From assembly GCA_033060915.1 (NCBI GenBank), contig CM065381.1, forward strand, positions 32,278,836-32,342,835: a DNA stretch of 64,000 nucleotides, given 5' to 3'. Each line of letters starts with the position of its first letter. Position 1 is the stretch's first letter. The notes beneath the pieces are model-generated. The model saw only the letters and a list, made by a program, of their open reading frames with translations, was not told the DNA's origin and searched no databases. This DNA is from Euryodendron excelsum. Taxonomy: Eukaryota > Streptophyta > Magnoliopsida > Ericales > Pentaphylacaceae. Below, piece after piece: positions 1-12,106 of this stretch. The position numbers and the translations under genes are program-made.

Positions 1-125
1 AACCTTTTGTTGCCCGGAGCTCGAGGCAGAGGTCCGACAATGTCTAGTCCCCACTGAGCGAAAGGCCACGGACTGGTGATGGTGGCGAGATCTTCGGCTG
101 GCTGGTGGATGATGAGGGAAAACCT

Positions 126-458
126 CTAACACTTGTCACACTTCAGGACGTACTGGGCTGCATCTTTTTGCATGTAAGGCCACCAGTATCCCTGCGAGAT
201 GGCTCGATGTGCTATCAATCTTCCGCCGACATGACTTCCACATATCCCTTTGTGGATTTCGAACAAGACGCCCTGTACTTGGTCCGGATGGACGCAGTGT
301 AAATATGGACCTATAAAGGAACATCTGTAAAGCTCCTTACTTGGTGACAGCCAATACTTGAGAGATGCATGTTTGATTTGCCGAGCTTCAGCCTTATCGT
401 CGGGCAGTTTGTCTGCGTCAAGGTAAGAGATGATTGGGTCCATCCATGATGGTCCCAA
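126..458 (-). pseudogene. integrase N-terminal zinc-binding domain of the Tat element (partial)
   Basis: The end of this open stretch carries an integrase HHCC finger: EIHKGICGSHVGGR, then GYWWPYM, then KCDKC. It would help bind the LTR ends during integration. It is in a different frame from the RT/RNase H block, so at least one frameshift lies between 459 and 751. The catalytic core is beyond the window start. Confidence 0.8.
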
Positions 459-751
459 CTTTTCTGCTGTTAGAGCTTCCTCCTACTCCCGAAATATGCT
501 GGGCTTGGCAAGAGTTTCTACATTGATCGTCCTTTTCGATCCAAATTTCAAAGCTATGGCCAAAGTTGCCAATGCATCCGCATGTGAGTTGTTGTCTCGG
601 CTGATCTGTCGAAGCTTATAGCTTTTAAATTGGCCGAGTAGTTCCTTGGCTTTTGTAGGTACTGCGTCATTCTGTCGTTTTTTGCTACGTATTCTCCTGT
701 AATTTGGTTTACAACAAGTAGGGAGTCCGAATAGATGATGATTTCAGGAAT

Positions 752-1231
752 TCAAAGTTCAATGGCTTGACGTATTCCGGCGAGCAAGGCCTCGTATTCT
801 AACTTATTGTTGGAGGCAATGAACTCGAGCTTGATGGCTTGTTCGATGGTTAGACCGTCTGGTGTGATGAGTACGATGCCTGATCCTGCCCCCCGGTCAT
901 TAGAAGCTCCGTCCACGTAGAGTTGCCAATGATCAGTTTGTTCCCAAAGGTCCAGGAGGAATTCGTGTTGTGGTTGGCCAGTTGCTGGAGTCTGTTCTAC
1001 TTCTGGTGGTATCTCGACAGAGAACTCAATAACAAAGTCTGCAAGAACCTGCCCCTTCACTGCCGATCTAGGTTGGAACTTGATGTCAAACTCCCCTAAT
1101 TCCACAACCCATTTTGCAATTCTTCCAGAGAAGTTGGCCTTCCTTAGAAGAGGTTTGAGCTGGTGGTTAGTGAGGACGTTGATGGTGTGAGTTCTGAAGT
1201 AATGCACCAACTTGCGAGATGCTACTATCAA
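752..1231 (-). pseudogene. RNase H plus additional archaeal-type RNase H of the Tat element
   Basis: The first half is the usual Ty3/gypsy RNase H tail ([11 protein letters not shown], then [14 protein letters not shown] and VLADFVIEF). About 30 residues later a second RNase H begins ([18 protein letters not shown]), with the DGAS aspartate and a later LEYEALLAG acidic box. Two RNase H domains in tandem define the Tat/Ogre group among plant gypsy elements. The open stretch ends at 752 with the second domain incomplete. Below it (459-751) the frame is broken before the integrase piece. Confidence 0.85.
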
Positions 1232-1324
1232 TGCGAGTGCCAGCTTTTCGAGGGGTAGGTACCTGCTCTCGGCTCCGAGAAAGGTTTTGCTGACGTAATA
1301 AACCGGGAATTGTTGCTAGTTTTC

Positions 1325-2233
1325 TTACCTGAGTAGGACGGCGCTGACTGCATGGTCTGATACTGCAAGGTAGAGGAAGAGTTCCTCGTGCTGGACGGGG
1401 GTGGAGAGCAGGGGTGGTTTGGTTAGGTAGTTTTTTAGATCGGCAAGGACAAAGTCACACTCTGGGGTCCACTCGAACCGTTCTTGTTTCTTTAGGAGCT
1501 GGAAGAAGGGTTGGCACCTATCCGATGAACGGCTGATGAATCTGTTAAGCGCGGCTGCCATTCCTGTCAGTCTCTGAACCTCTTTGGTGTTCCTTGGAGC
1601 TTGAATGCTTTGAATCGCACTAATCTGCCGTGGGTCCACTTCAATGCCCCAATGTGTGACCAGGAACCCCAGAAACTTGCCCGAGCCGACCCCGAAGACA
1701 CATTTTGAAGCGTTCAACCTCATTTTGTAGTCCTTTAGGATGTAGAGTACCTCCTTTAGGTCCACCAAATGGGTGTTGCTCAGTTTGCTTTTTTCCACCA
1801 TGTCATCGATGTAGACCTCGACAGTTCTGCCGAGCTGTGTCTTAAACATCTTTGTGACCAATTGCTGATACGTAGCTCCAGTGTTCTTCAGGCCAAAGGG
1901 CATAACCCTATAGCAGTAAATACCCCTTGGAGTGATGAAAGTCGTTTTTTCTTGGTCGTCGAGGTGGAGTGGGATCTGGTGGTATCCTCGGTAAGCATCC
2001 AAGAAACTCATCCTTCTGAAGCCGGCGGTTGCATCCACAAGCTGGTCAATTTTGGGCAAGGGGAATGGATCTTTGGGGCATACCCTATTGAGATCAGTGA
2101 AGTCCACACAAACCCTCCACTTACTGTCCTTCTTTTTTACAACCACAGTATTTGATAACCAGCTTGGGTAGTTGATCTCTCGAATGGCCCCAGCTTCCAA
2201 AAGTTTCTCCGTTTCCTCCAAGACAGCGTCCAC
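1325..2233 (-). pseudogene. reverse transcriptase domain of the Tat element
   Basis: Would copy the element RNA into cDNA inside the particle. Visible family motifs in order are [22 protein letters not shown] near the start, [37 protein letters not shown], and the polymerase box YIDDM, which keeps the paired aspartates. The thumb and connection follow, ending in [16 protein letters not shown] at the start of RNase H. It is in frame with gag/PR above and RNase H below. A stop codon and a short non-open gap (1232-1324) separate it from RNase H, so no full polyprotein could be made. Confidence 0.88.
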
Positions 2234-2485
2234 ATGCTGGGTAGCGGCCCTTCTCCCCTTTTGGACAACAGGTCAGCAATTTGGGTTAACGTTCAGGCGA
2301 TAACAAGCAACATCAGCGCCGATCCCAGGCATGTCATAAGGGGTCTAGGCGAACACTTCCAGGAAGTTCGTCAACAACTCAATGAGGGATTTTTCCTCTT
2401 GTTTGGACAGAGAGGTGCCGATGACGAAGTATTTGTCTCCTCGCCGATCAATGTATACCTTCTTCAGGTCCTCCACAGCTTTATT

Positions 2486-3640
2486 CTATGGTGTCTGTCC
2501 CACATCATCAATAGTGGGGGTGTCTTCATGCAGCTCCATCATCTGCACTTTCTCAGGTTTTATCTTCGTCGCACATGCTGTCAGAAAACATTGTTTGGTA
2601 GCCACTTGGTCTCTCCTGATTTCTCCAACACCTGCTGGGGTCGAAAACCGAAGCAACTGATGGTATGACGACGGAACGACCCTCATGAGGTGCAACCAGG
2701 TTCGTCCCATGATGGCCTTATAGGGGGAGGGTACGTTAACTTCTAGGAATTCGATTTGCAATGTGATTCCGCCGGCTGTTACAGGAATCGTCACCTTTCT
2801 CATTGGCCAAACTGGGTTCGAGCTGAATCCGACCAATGGGTTAAGTGACTGTTGGAGGTCGGACTCGTTCAGTCCCAATTGCTTGAACAGGTTGTAGTAC
2901 ATAACTTTAGATGAACTCCTCTGGTCAATGAGCAGTCTTCTGACGTCGTAGTCCGCCATTATTAACGTAACCACCAAGGCATCGTTATGAGGAATCTGCA
3001 CTCCCACGAGATCCTCATCGGTGAAAGAAATTGGTACATGGCCACTGCCGACTTTTGCTTTCTTGGTGGGTTGTTGTACCTGCATCACTTCCCTTAGGTG
3101 TGCCGCTTTCTGTATCTCAGCTCGATACCTATGTGGGTCGACGGTTCCTAATTCAGCCGAACCGTGCAACACATTGATTACCCAAACCGGCCTTGACTCT
3201 GGTTCCTTCCGAGCTGCGTCTTCTACCCGCGGTTGCTTGGCTTTATTCTTTGTCTTCTCCTGATCAATGAATTGGTTGAGGTGGCCTGCTTTAGCCAAGT
3301 CTTCCAAGTGATTTTTCATATGCCGACAGTGCTCCGTCTTATGTCCCTTCTCGCGGTGGTATGAACAGAACCTCTTCTGGTCTCGGGTCGCTGGGTCTCC
3401 TCCCAACTTTGGTGGCCACTTAAAGAAGGGCTTATCACAGATCTGGGGTAATATTTTATAGATGGGGTCCTTAAAGACTGTATAGACCCCCTCAATTATC
3501 CTTTTTCCTCGGCCGATATCTTCTGACCGGGGCTTCTTGGCATCCTTCTTGTTTGTCTTTTCGGCTGTAACGCCGACCTTGGTCGATGCTATCTGGGGTA
3601 TGTCTTCGTCCAACCGTGCATAGCGCTCAATCCTGAGCAT
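2486..3640 (-). pseudogene. gag C-terminus with zinc knuckle, and aspartic protease of the Tat element
   Basis: An open stretch of 384 codons in the same frame as gag and RT. A Cys/His cluster (CSYHREKGHKTEHC, about 3376-3335) is the nucleocapsid-type zinc knuckle that would bind genomic RNA. Further on, a retroviral-type protease region carries LLIDQRSSSKVMYYN, where the usual catalytic DxGSS has become DQRSS, so the Gly of the active-site loop is gone. Downstream IMGRTWLH matches the conserved ILGRxWL box of the family. The stretch ends at a stop before the RT domain. It is inactive as read. Confidence 0.8.
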
Positions 3641-4816
3641 TAGTTCCTGTATCGTGAGAGCTGGTTTCTTTATTAAGGACTGTCACAAGCGATGCTCCCT
3701 GGGAAGGCCGATCTTGAACTGAGTTACAGCTAATTGCTCACTGCACTCGTCAATTTCGTTATAAGCTTCCCAGTAGCGTCGGGCGTATGCTCGCAATCCT
3801 TCCCCTTCCTCTTTTCATAATGTCAGCAAGAAATCAACCTCCTTCGACTGTAAGCTGTTCGCTATGAAACGAGCTGTAAAAAGCTCGGCTAGTTGCCTCC
3901 AGCTAGAAACGGACTTAAGTGGCAATTTATCAAACCATCGTAAAGCCACACTTCTCAGGCTGGAGGGGAAGATTCGATACATCAGCATCTGGTCACTACA
4001 CCACACTACCATAAGCTGTTTGTAATGCCGAACATGGTTAATCGAGTTGGACTTCCCGTCATAGAGGGTGAACTTTGGTGGGGTGAATTTTCGAGGAATT
4101 GGGTGGGATTCAATCTCCTCAGTGAATGGCGTGGATGCAATCTGATCAAGGGCCTTTTTCATCAGGTCATGGGTTGTGCGCTCCTTAGTTTGCTGTCTTC
4201 TATCCTCCTGCTTTTCGTTATACCACTTCTCCCAGTCTTCTCTCCGCCGATCTCCTTCAATTGGACTGTTATTTGGCGGGGTTTCGCTCCTTCCCCTCCG
4301 CCGACCTGTGCGTCTGTTAACGCAACGCCCGATACTTGGGGTGTAACTCCCCCTTACCGGCGGCGCTGGATCGTCCCCGGCGTCGGTAACCTGCTCCCGA
4401 TCTGGGGACCCTTCTCTCCCACGCCCATTTCTTCCAGAGAACGCCTCCCTCATAGCCCAAACCTAGGAGGTGAGGTAGGCTATCTCTTCTCCGTGCCTCT
4501 AAATTTCCCTCTCCGCTGCACGGAGCGTATCCTTACTCGGGATCCGTCCACTGGAGGGTGACGGGGCAAGGTTTCGAGGATGGTTCCTGCGGAAGTTTCT
4601 GTCCCTGACATAGCCCGTATCCCTCCACATTTCATCTGGTGCTTCCTGGTGGCTTTCAGCGGGCGTTCCTATCTCCGACCTTAGTGTTCTCCTTCTTTGC
4701 CGATCTACTGGTGTAGATTGGCAGTGCGCCGAGTTTGTTGGGTCTTTACTGGAGGAGGCTCCGAAGCCTCTCCCGTCATGGTTCTCTCCCCTACGTCTCC
4801 GGTTGTTTAGACTCAT
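3641..4816 (-). pseudogene. gag (N-terminal and capsid part) of the Tat element, broken
   Basis: Structural polyprotein that would form the cytoplasmic virus-like particle. The likely start is the ATG at 4816, about 30 bases inside the PBS. The first 105 codons are Arg- and Ser-rich and low in complexity. An in-frame stop at 4499-4501 interrupts it, and the frame then continues through the conserved retrotransposon gag region (about 4240-3815: pattern RKFTPPKFTLYDG, later ALRWFDKLP and LAELFTARF). Another stop lies at 3815-3817 and one near 3680, with recognisable gag (GLRAYARRYWEAYNE) between them. All pieces share one frame, so these are point mutations rather than rearrangements. Confidence 0.8.
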
Positions 4817-4832
4817 GGTTTCTCTTAGCCTT

Positions 4833-4848
4833 CCCACAGACGGCGCCA
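4833..4848 (-). promoter_or_regulatory. Primer-binding site of the Tat element
   Basis: The minus strand reads TGGCGCCGTCTGTGGG two bases inside the LTR edge. The TGGCGCC core is the usual tRNA-primed start of minus-strand synthesis in plant Tat/Athila elements. Confidence 0.7.
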
Positions 4849-4850
4849 AT

Positions 4851-5487
4851 TGTAAGTGGGATTTTTTGGGAAGGCTGGGCCGAACTCTCAAGCCCCAAAT
4901 GGATGAGTCCAAATATCTCCTGCAAGACAAGGAGGTTAGAATGGGTTGACCCGTAATGGGCCGATCACACTTCGAAGATTAAGTTAGCAAGCTTAATCGA
5001 TAAAGATGAATGAAAGTTGTGAACACTTGAAGTTAACTGTCCAAACCTGGCCCTCGATGCCTTGGGTATTTATAGAACCTTTGAGGGAGTGTGTTTTGCC
5101 TTGGCCTACCAGCAAGCTCTCATGGCCTGCTGGGTAGACATCATCATTGACGCCGCCTGATTATTTACAGGGTCTGGCGCACCGTCGTGGAGGATTTCGG
5201 CTGACCGGACGTGCATGTCGACGTCGCGTGGGCAGCCACTTACACATTTAATGCGAGTCAACTCTGCATTTAATGCGCAAAAACCGCTAGCGGTTTGGGC
5301 CCGCTTTTCGCAGTTTGGGCTATGCTGTAAATGAGGTCGGCAGTCAAAGCTGGCATTCCCTCTAATTTTGATCTGGGCTAGCGAAGCAACCCCAACTTTA
5401 ATTTGCGCAGATTGGGCCTCACCCATTGGGTTGGGCCGGGGGTTATTCCCCCACAGTATGCAATAATAGGAACATAGAACCCCCACA
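4851..5487 (-). repeat. 5' LTR of the Tat-lineage element
   Basis: The inner edge is fixed by the minus-strand CA at 4851-4852, just before the primer-binding site. The outer edge is a minus-strand TGTGGGGG. Two such starts exist, near 5455 and at 5487, so the outer boundary is uncertain by about 30 bases. The LTR contains a TATA box. The second LTR that would settle the edge is outside the window. Confidence 0.65.
5067..5074 (-). promoter_or_regulatory. TATA box in the Tat LTR
   Basis: The minus strand reads TATAAATA inside the LTR, about 220 bases before the LTR inner edge. This is a plausible core promoter for the genomic RNA. There is no evidence that it is active. Confidence 0.55.
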
Positions 5488-5787
5488 CTGCTGAATTCAA
5501 GTACTACACTTTTTGTGAATCCACGATCCGGTTTACTTCACAATAAAATTGTGCTAGAAGACCATGATTTGAACATTGATGATAATATATTTTTTTATAT
5601 ATATCTATTTTTCTTAGTTTTAATTATAATAAAACTTCTCAGATGCCAATAAAATTTCAACCAAGTTGTAGAGGTAGTACAAATAATATTAGAATGTGAA
5701 TTATTTTTGAGAAAGTGTTAGATAGAGAATTATTTTTACATAAAGTGTAATTTTGACCAAAAAAAACTCATTAATTAAAGTGGTATT
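5488..5787. other. AT-rich spacer with one orphan Mutator-like TIR arm
   Basis: No gene seen. Bases about 5686-5769 match the right terminal arm of the neighbouring 5797-7067 element in direct orientation, and match its left arm as an inverted repeat. This looks like the end of a second, truncated family member whose other end I could not find. Confidence 0.5.
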
Positions 5788-5796
5788 CCCTAAATT

Positions 5797-7067
5797 GAGT
5801 TTTTTACTAAAATAACACTCTTTATGAAAATAATTTCCTATCTAATGCTCTCTAAAAAATAATTCTCAATCTAACATTATTGCACTTAAGTGCGTTGTTG
5901 GAATTTTTTTTGACTTGCTGGAATTTTTTCTTGCAATAAATTTAATAAAAGGATAATGAAATTTTCTCTCTAAAGTCAAAAAGCAAAAATATACTGCAAG
6001 AAGCAATCTCAACTTTGATAAGGCATTACAATATCTCATTACTACCATTGAATTCTGTTAATTCCATGTTAGTGCTTGAAATCACTTGCCTCAATGGAAT
6101 TCTGTAAACATAATTCTCCATTTTTTCTATTTAGTTGTCTCTCTCGATACTTACTCATACAACTAGCCGAACCTATATGGGTCTAAATATATACCTATAT
6201 CTATATATATATATATATATGTATGTATGTGTGTATGTATGCATACGTGAGAACATAAACAAAAAATGTTTTGTGATACGAATTGTACAACAATTCCATT
6301 GATGAAATAAAAACCAAATCAGTTAAACTTGTTAAAGATGGCTAAGCTAATTTTTTCTCCCTAAACACTGGGTCTTGCAGATGGGTAATGGTTAGACTAA
6401 GATTGAAATGTGGAGATTGTGGCAACAGTAGCCATGGTGACCATGGCTGGGTTTTCTTACTCTCTCTCTCTCTATATATATTTTTTTCTTTCTATATTTC
6501 CTTCCTTCTTTCTTTGTCTCTCTATACAATATCAACATTGTCACCATTAAATCACTTTCAAAATGGGTGAAGATAGGTAAAGAGAAAAACAACAAAAAAA
6601 ATAAGCAACGGGAGAAATAGAGGGAAAGGGAGACAAAGAGGAAGAGGGATTTGGAGAGGGAAAGGGAGACAAAGAGGAAGAGGGATTTGGAGAGAGGAAA
6701 AAAGATGGATAAAAAGAAATAGATTGAGTGAGAAATAGAGTGGGAAAGTTTGATGAATAAAATTCCTCACCTTTCAATCAATTTTTGGTTAATTATGAGT
6801 TAAGAATATTAGAATGATGGTGCTGTTTTATATTGCATTAGTGAGATTGATAGTGGATATATATATATATATATATACATGTATTGTATTACATACATAT
6901 ATATTAGTTTTGATCACAATTTGCAATAAAAAAAATTTAACATGTAAATAAAACTTTCAACAAAGTAATATGGTGGTAAAAAATAATATTAGATTGGGAA
7001 TTATTTTTCAATGGGTATTAGATAAGAAATTATTTTTACAAAGAGTATTATTTTTTGCATAAAACTC
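5797..7067. mobile_element. Non-autonomous Mutator-like element (long-TIR MITE), 1.27 kb
   Basis: Terminal arms of about 84 bases are inverted copies: the left begins GAGTTTTTTACTAAAATAAC and the right end, reversed, begins GAGTTTTATGCAAAAAATAA. Both continue into ACTCTTT..AATAATTT..TATCTAAT. Flanks CCCTAAATT (5788-5796) and CTCTAAATC (7068-7076) match at 7 of 9 positions, fitting the 9-base duplication of Mutator-like elements. The interior has no transposase; it holds (TA)n and CT/GA-rich tracts. Confidence 0.65.
6620..6691. repeat. 36-bp tandem duplication in a GA-rich tract
   Basis: Two adjacent copies of a 36-base GA-rich unit beginning GAGGGAAAGGGAGACAAAGA, identical by eye. The overlapping minus-strand open frames with Pro/Ser/Leu repeats are products of this repeat and not genes. 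Confidence 0.85.
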
Positions 7068-7076
7068 CTCTAAATC

Positions 7077-8930
7077 TGAATTGTGATTTTTATTGTAAAT
7101 CTACAATGGGGGAGGGCAAATTAGTCAAAAGTGGACCATTCTTCTAGAAACTCAACGTCATCAAAAGGGTAGTTTAGTGATAAAAACATTGTGTCCCAAG
7201 GCTTTCTGCGGCACCTCGGAAGTAGATTTTTTCGAGACGATGATTTTAGAAGTTAGTGCTGATAGGCTGATCTTTTCACGTTGTAAGCAAATTGTCGAGT
7301 GACACGTGTATGGTAGCGATGAGACCACGCCAGCTGCACGAGTTTCACAAGTTGTTCTATGGCTGGATACTCCGGGATAAAAGACTTGTGGAGTGGTGGA
7401 GAAAAAACTGAGTGGTTGGATGCTAATACATGAATTTCCAGTTTTACCCCCTCACTATGCCCGTTGCATGTCCTTGACATTTGCCATTAATTAGCATTCC
7501 ATCATAATTGGCGTACTCTCAAATCATAATTATCAGAAATCTCTCTCTGGCGGACAAATTTTGCTTTTTTTGAAAGCCGTCTTCTAAATGGAGATGAGAC
7601 GCTAACTAAATTCTAAGCAAAAGTTTTAGGTAGTAGAAAAATGTTATATGTAATTTTATTTTTTAGTTTATATTTTTATTTTAAAACACAAGTGAATAAG
7701 TTATATATGAATTTATTAGTGTGAATCTTATAGTCTTCTATGTAAGAGTGAAAAAAAGAATTAAAAAATAAAATTTTATATAGCAATACTTTTTTTAATA
7801 TGTTTTAAAAATTTTAACATAATTTATAAAAATTGTCAAAACTCTTAAAATATATTGTGCAAACTATCTAGAAATGCGCTCCTCTTAATTTTTATTATTT
7901 TTCATATTTATGACAATATATAATTATTTTAATAAATTTAAATTTTCTATAGATATTGTGAAATATTAGTATTATAATGGATTCCAAAAGTACGATAATA
8001 TTTTATATTATTATTTTGAAGTTATTAATACATTTTATTTTACTCCACCTAGTATTTGCTATTTCTTCAATTTTTTAGCTTACGTATTGTTTTATGTTTA
8101 CATTATCTGTTCTATTTTCCCCTTTAATTTCTTATATTGACAACTATGCTTCAAATATAAACTTTTGATTGGCCTTATAAAATGGTCTTCTTCTTCCCAA
8201 GGTAAGATTGAATTCCGGGATCAACTCATCACCATCCTAGTAGTGTATTGATTTGGATACAACCTTTTAGGAGCTTATTGAAAATGTCAAAAACTAATCC
8301 AAAATTTAAAAAAAAAAAAAAATGCATCCAAACGGGGCTCAACTAGTGTTGCATTTGATGAACCTGTCATATCCACAGCAACAAAATTCAATCATAAGTA
8401 ATAAACAAAAACAAAAATAAAAAATAAAAAAGAATACATTTATAGTGTAAGTCTATTATAGACATTTCACTTCTACAAACTTTCGGCAAGAATCTTTGGT
8501 GAACTGATTTTTATTATTCGTGCGGTTATAGTTAGTTGACAGAAAAGAGGATATCAACCGCCTTCACCTGCCACGTGTCATGCTAACTGTTCTTTTCGAC
8601 CACTCTTTTATTTTATTTTAATCCATTTATTCAATTATTCTTTGTTTGGTCTGATTGGTTTTGGGTGTCATTTAAAGAAGCTCTTAAACCACGGACAAAG
8701 ACAAATGCTAAAGAACAAAAGCCAGAAGGGACCAAAATTTCCACGGTGGAACGCCTTGTAACTTATCAATGTTCTCTTACTTTTCTCTTTCACATTGACA
8801 CGGACAATGGTGGTGGTGAGCGGGAGAAAAGTAAGGCCTCCCATGGAATCTCCATGGAACAAACATTACGTGGCCATATTCATCCCAAGAAAGATAAAAT
8901 AATAAAAAAAAAGAGTATTCATCGAAAATA
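7077..8930. other. AT-rich intergenic sequence
   Basis: No coding region, RNA gene or bounded repeat was recognised. Short poly-A/T runs are common. The small open frames here (for example 8665-8931) have no recognisable domain. Confidence 0.6.
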
Positions 8931-8933
8931 GGG

Positions 8934-9268
8934 ATAATTTTGAACAAAAATTACATCACTCCTATGCGATTCAAAAGTGAATACATAATTTTTTTATGAT
9001 TTAGATATATTTGTAAAATAGATAAACTGTGACAAATTTAGTAAAATAACAAAAATATTTCTACAAAAAATAACCCCTTTTTAACATGAAATAGTAAAAT
9101 TGTCAATTCAATATTCCATATGAAATGAGAAAAATATCCTTATGACAGAATCATCGTTAATTCGATCTAATAGTTTTTATCTATTTAACGGTTAAATATA
9201 AACCACAATGAGATTATGTGTTCACTTTAAACTACATTGAAATATTGTAATTTTTGTTTAAATTACAA
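8934..9268. mobile_element. Foldback/MITE-like inverted repeat
   Basis: The left arm (ATTTTGAACAAAAATTACA..., then GTGAATACATAAT) is repeated in reverse at the right end (ATTATGTGTTCAC..., then TGTAATTTTTGTTTAAATTAC). Arms are about 60 bases and diverged. No clear target duplication was found, so the exact ends are approximate. Confidence 0.5.
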
Positions 9269-9480
9269 GAAAGTAAAATGTAATTACTCAAAATATTCAA
9301 AGTGATGTGATTTCACAAATCAATAAAATTTTTAAATTACATTATACTATTTTATAACTGATGTGATTTATGTGAATTTGTTTCATTTGCTCATGATACA
9401 ACTTCATCAAAATTGACATCTTATGTACTAAAAATTTTATCGAGATGAGAAGTTCTCTAAAAGCACTAAACAATGAACAC

Positions 9481-10358
9481 TAGGTTCGTTTGGGGCAACT
9501 TCTGCAAACCAAAGTCCTTCGTTAAAATGGACTTTTCAAGAAGTTCTTCCTATGAAGTCCTTTTCAGATGGATGAAGCGTTTGGTGAAGCATATAAAGCA
9601 AGACCAAATTTATTGTCCTTGAACAATGAGGTTTGTTGCAACACAATTCTTTCATTAAATTCACCATATGTTTTGCCTAGCATTAATGAATAATTTTTTT
9701 TTTTTTCTTTTTTTCATCATAAAATACAATTTTATTGGTAATGGAATTCAATTCAAATAGATTAACTGATTCTAAGTACATCAATTTATGCATATTTTAG
9801 TGAAAAGAAAAAGAAAAAACAAAGAAATAATATGGCTGAATTCTCAACAACATCCATTTATGAATATTCTAGCGCGAAAAAACAAAAAAAAAAAACAAAA
9901 ACAAAAAAAGAGAAGCAAACGAGTCATATTTGCCCAAATAATTTGTATCAATGCCAATCATTTTTGAGAGGGGAACGGAAAAAAAAAAACAAAAAAAAGC
10001 AAGCGATTTACAGGAGAACACATGTGATAGAGTTAGAGATTTGTATGTATAGGCTTTGAGAGTGACGACGACATTGCTTAGGTCCTTTGCAAATTCTAAA
10101 TTTGTTGTTATAGCAAACAGTAGGGTCAGTAATGGCAAGATATAATAAATTTTGAGGACAAAATCATTTAAATGATGTTACTAACTTCGCGAGAAGTGAT
10201 TTCGGAAGCCACTCTTCCTGGCTTCTGCCAAATGGGCTTCTACAACAGGCACTTCTGGCAGGAGCCCATTTAGAAAATCTCACCAAACAAAGAATTTTTT
10301 GATGGAAGGACTTTTGAGGCCCAGAAGTCCTTTACAAAGTTTCGCCAAACGCTACCTA
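9481..10358. mobile_element. Candidate hAT-like non-autonomous element
   Basis: The left end TAGGTTCGTTTGGGGCAACT and the right end read in reverse (TAGGTAGCGTTTGGCGAAAC) are similar imperfect terminal repeats of the hAT type. GGACTT/AAGTCC motifs recur below both ends. No transposase is present; the interior is A-rich. The flanking 8-mers do not match well, so this is tentative. Confidence 0.45.
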
Positions 10359-10480
10359 AATAATTTTTCATCAGTAATATTCTAGTAAGCTATTTTTGTC
10401 ACTCACCTTTGTTCACTTGTGTTTACCTCCTCAAATAAAAAAATAGGAGCCTAGATCTTAGTGATGATCTCACACAGCCG

Positions 10481-10733
10481 GGGCCAACCCAGACATTTGG
10501 ATTGTCCTCTCTCAACTTTAAATATGTTGCCCTTTGTTTATTAATTCACTACCAAAAATAGTTATACAAGTTAAAAAAAAAATTCTTCACAAGAATAAAA
10601 AAAATTTAATGAGGTCAAATAATTTTTTTCTTTATAAAAATTAAAAAAAAAAATTTGAACTTGGGGAATTGCCTGGCCCGGGGGTTGCCCAAGCCCAAGA
10701 AATTGTTGGGCTCACCCCAGGGCCGGCCTTGCG
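10481..10733. mobile_element. Short hAT-like MITE with perfect 8-bp target duplication
   Basis: CACAGCCG occurs directly on both sides (10473-10480 and 10734-10741). The 253-base body has GC-rich ends (GGGCCAACCC at left; GGGCCGGCCTT at right) resembling terminal repeats, around an A/T-rich centre. An 8-base duplication is typical of hAT transposons. It contains no coding sequence. Confidence 0.65.
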
Positions 10734-10741
10734 CACAGCCG

Positions 10742-12106
10742 ACCTCCAAAATAAAATATTCAAATTTTTTTTTTTTTAGTCCAGTGCAATTGTACGCATG
10801 CATGCACACATCACGTTTACGAGGTTGATCACACAATCTTCACTAGAAAATGGACCTGGATATATATATATACATGCAGAAGAGTTCCTATGGTTATCCA
10901 TTTCCACAGTGCACGAACCGTTCTATCTACAAAAGTTTACAGGTCAAGCAATTTGGCTGTTGTGTTGAGATGGGGAGGCATGCATGGTATTCGAAGGGAA
11001 ATCACAAACCATGATAATGTTAGGTTTTGGAGAGAAGAGAAGAGGCTAGAGGAAATGGAATTTAATCATGACCTGTGTTATGCGGACTTCTAAAAAACGT
11101 ATGAAGTAACTGTATTGGATGCTCAAAACTTAAATTTTGATATTTAAATAAAATATGATATAAATATATATTTAATATGAATTATTAGAAATTTACTTAA
11201 CAAAAATATGTAGTGCCTCGAATATAGCATATAATTATGTATAAAATTCACATATTATGTTTTATAGCACCTTATAAATACTATTTTATCTTAAAAAGTA
11301 AAAAAAAACGTATTATATTTTTAAAAAAATAAATATTTTGCCGTGTAGCTCCTTGTTGTTGGACATAGAAATTAAATAAATTCAATAATTACATATATAC
11401 CCCCATTCAACATTAATATCTGGATTCATGTAACATAAATCATGACCAAGATGGGTAGGAGTGTTCAGAGGCAATAATAATGGGGTCAATGTAAAATAAA
11501 ACAAACTTTGCGCCTAGAAGGACATATATATACAATTACAGGACTGTCTAGCAAATGTACCAAAGGAAGAGTAAATTCATCCAGTGCATAGAAGTGACAT
11601 GAGAACGCGAGGCAATTTACGTTGTAACGCGAGGCAATTTACGTTGTAACGTTGATACTAGTGATTGCTGTTAACAAATACATCTACAGAATATGGACAT
11701 TTTAAAATAAGATTTGAGTGAAACTGGAAAGATAATTTAATATTACGGCAAAGGGTGACACAGTTTGGTTACACTTGCATATTCGTTTTTTCAGGTTTTT
11801 GAAAACAAAATAAAAAAAAATAAAAAACTTTTCGTTTTTTGTGTTCTTAAAAAAATAAAAAAATATCGAAAACACCATCTTTTCATATTGTCTTCATTTT
11901 TTGTATGAAAATGGTTCCAAAAATTCAGAAAACATCTTCTTTTTTTTTTTTAAAAAAAAATTGAGGTGTTTTTTGAAAAAATTTTCAAAAAGAAGTATAG
12001 AACCAATTTTACCAAATACAGTCTTGATAAAAAATAGTTTCATAAACCAGTTTGACAAAAGTGATTTCATTAATTTTAGAACACAAAAACAAAAGAAGGA
12101 ACCAAG
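10742..12106. other. Intergenic sequence with a 22-bp tandem duplication
   Basis: No gene recognised. A 22-base unit (AACGCGAGGCAATTTACGTT plus GT) stands twice in tandem at 11604-11647. The rest is AT-rich with homopolymer runs near 11810-11970. Confidence 0.6.

Larger units (their letters stand above)
1..5487 (-). mobile_element. Ty3/gypsy Tat-lineage LTR retrotransposon, 5' part, cut by window start
   Basis: Read on the minus strand this shows, in order, LTR, primer-binding site, gag with zinc knuckle, protease, reverse transcriptase, RNase H, a second RNase H-like domain and the zinc-binding start of integrase. The extra RNase H before integrase is the known mark of the Tat lineage. The gag, protease, RT and both RNase H blocks lie in one frame interrupted by stop codons, so the ancestor probably had a single gag-pol frame. 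The integrase piece is in another frame. The rest of integrase and the 3' LTR lie outside the window, so no TSD can be checked. Confidence 0.9.
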
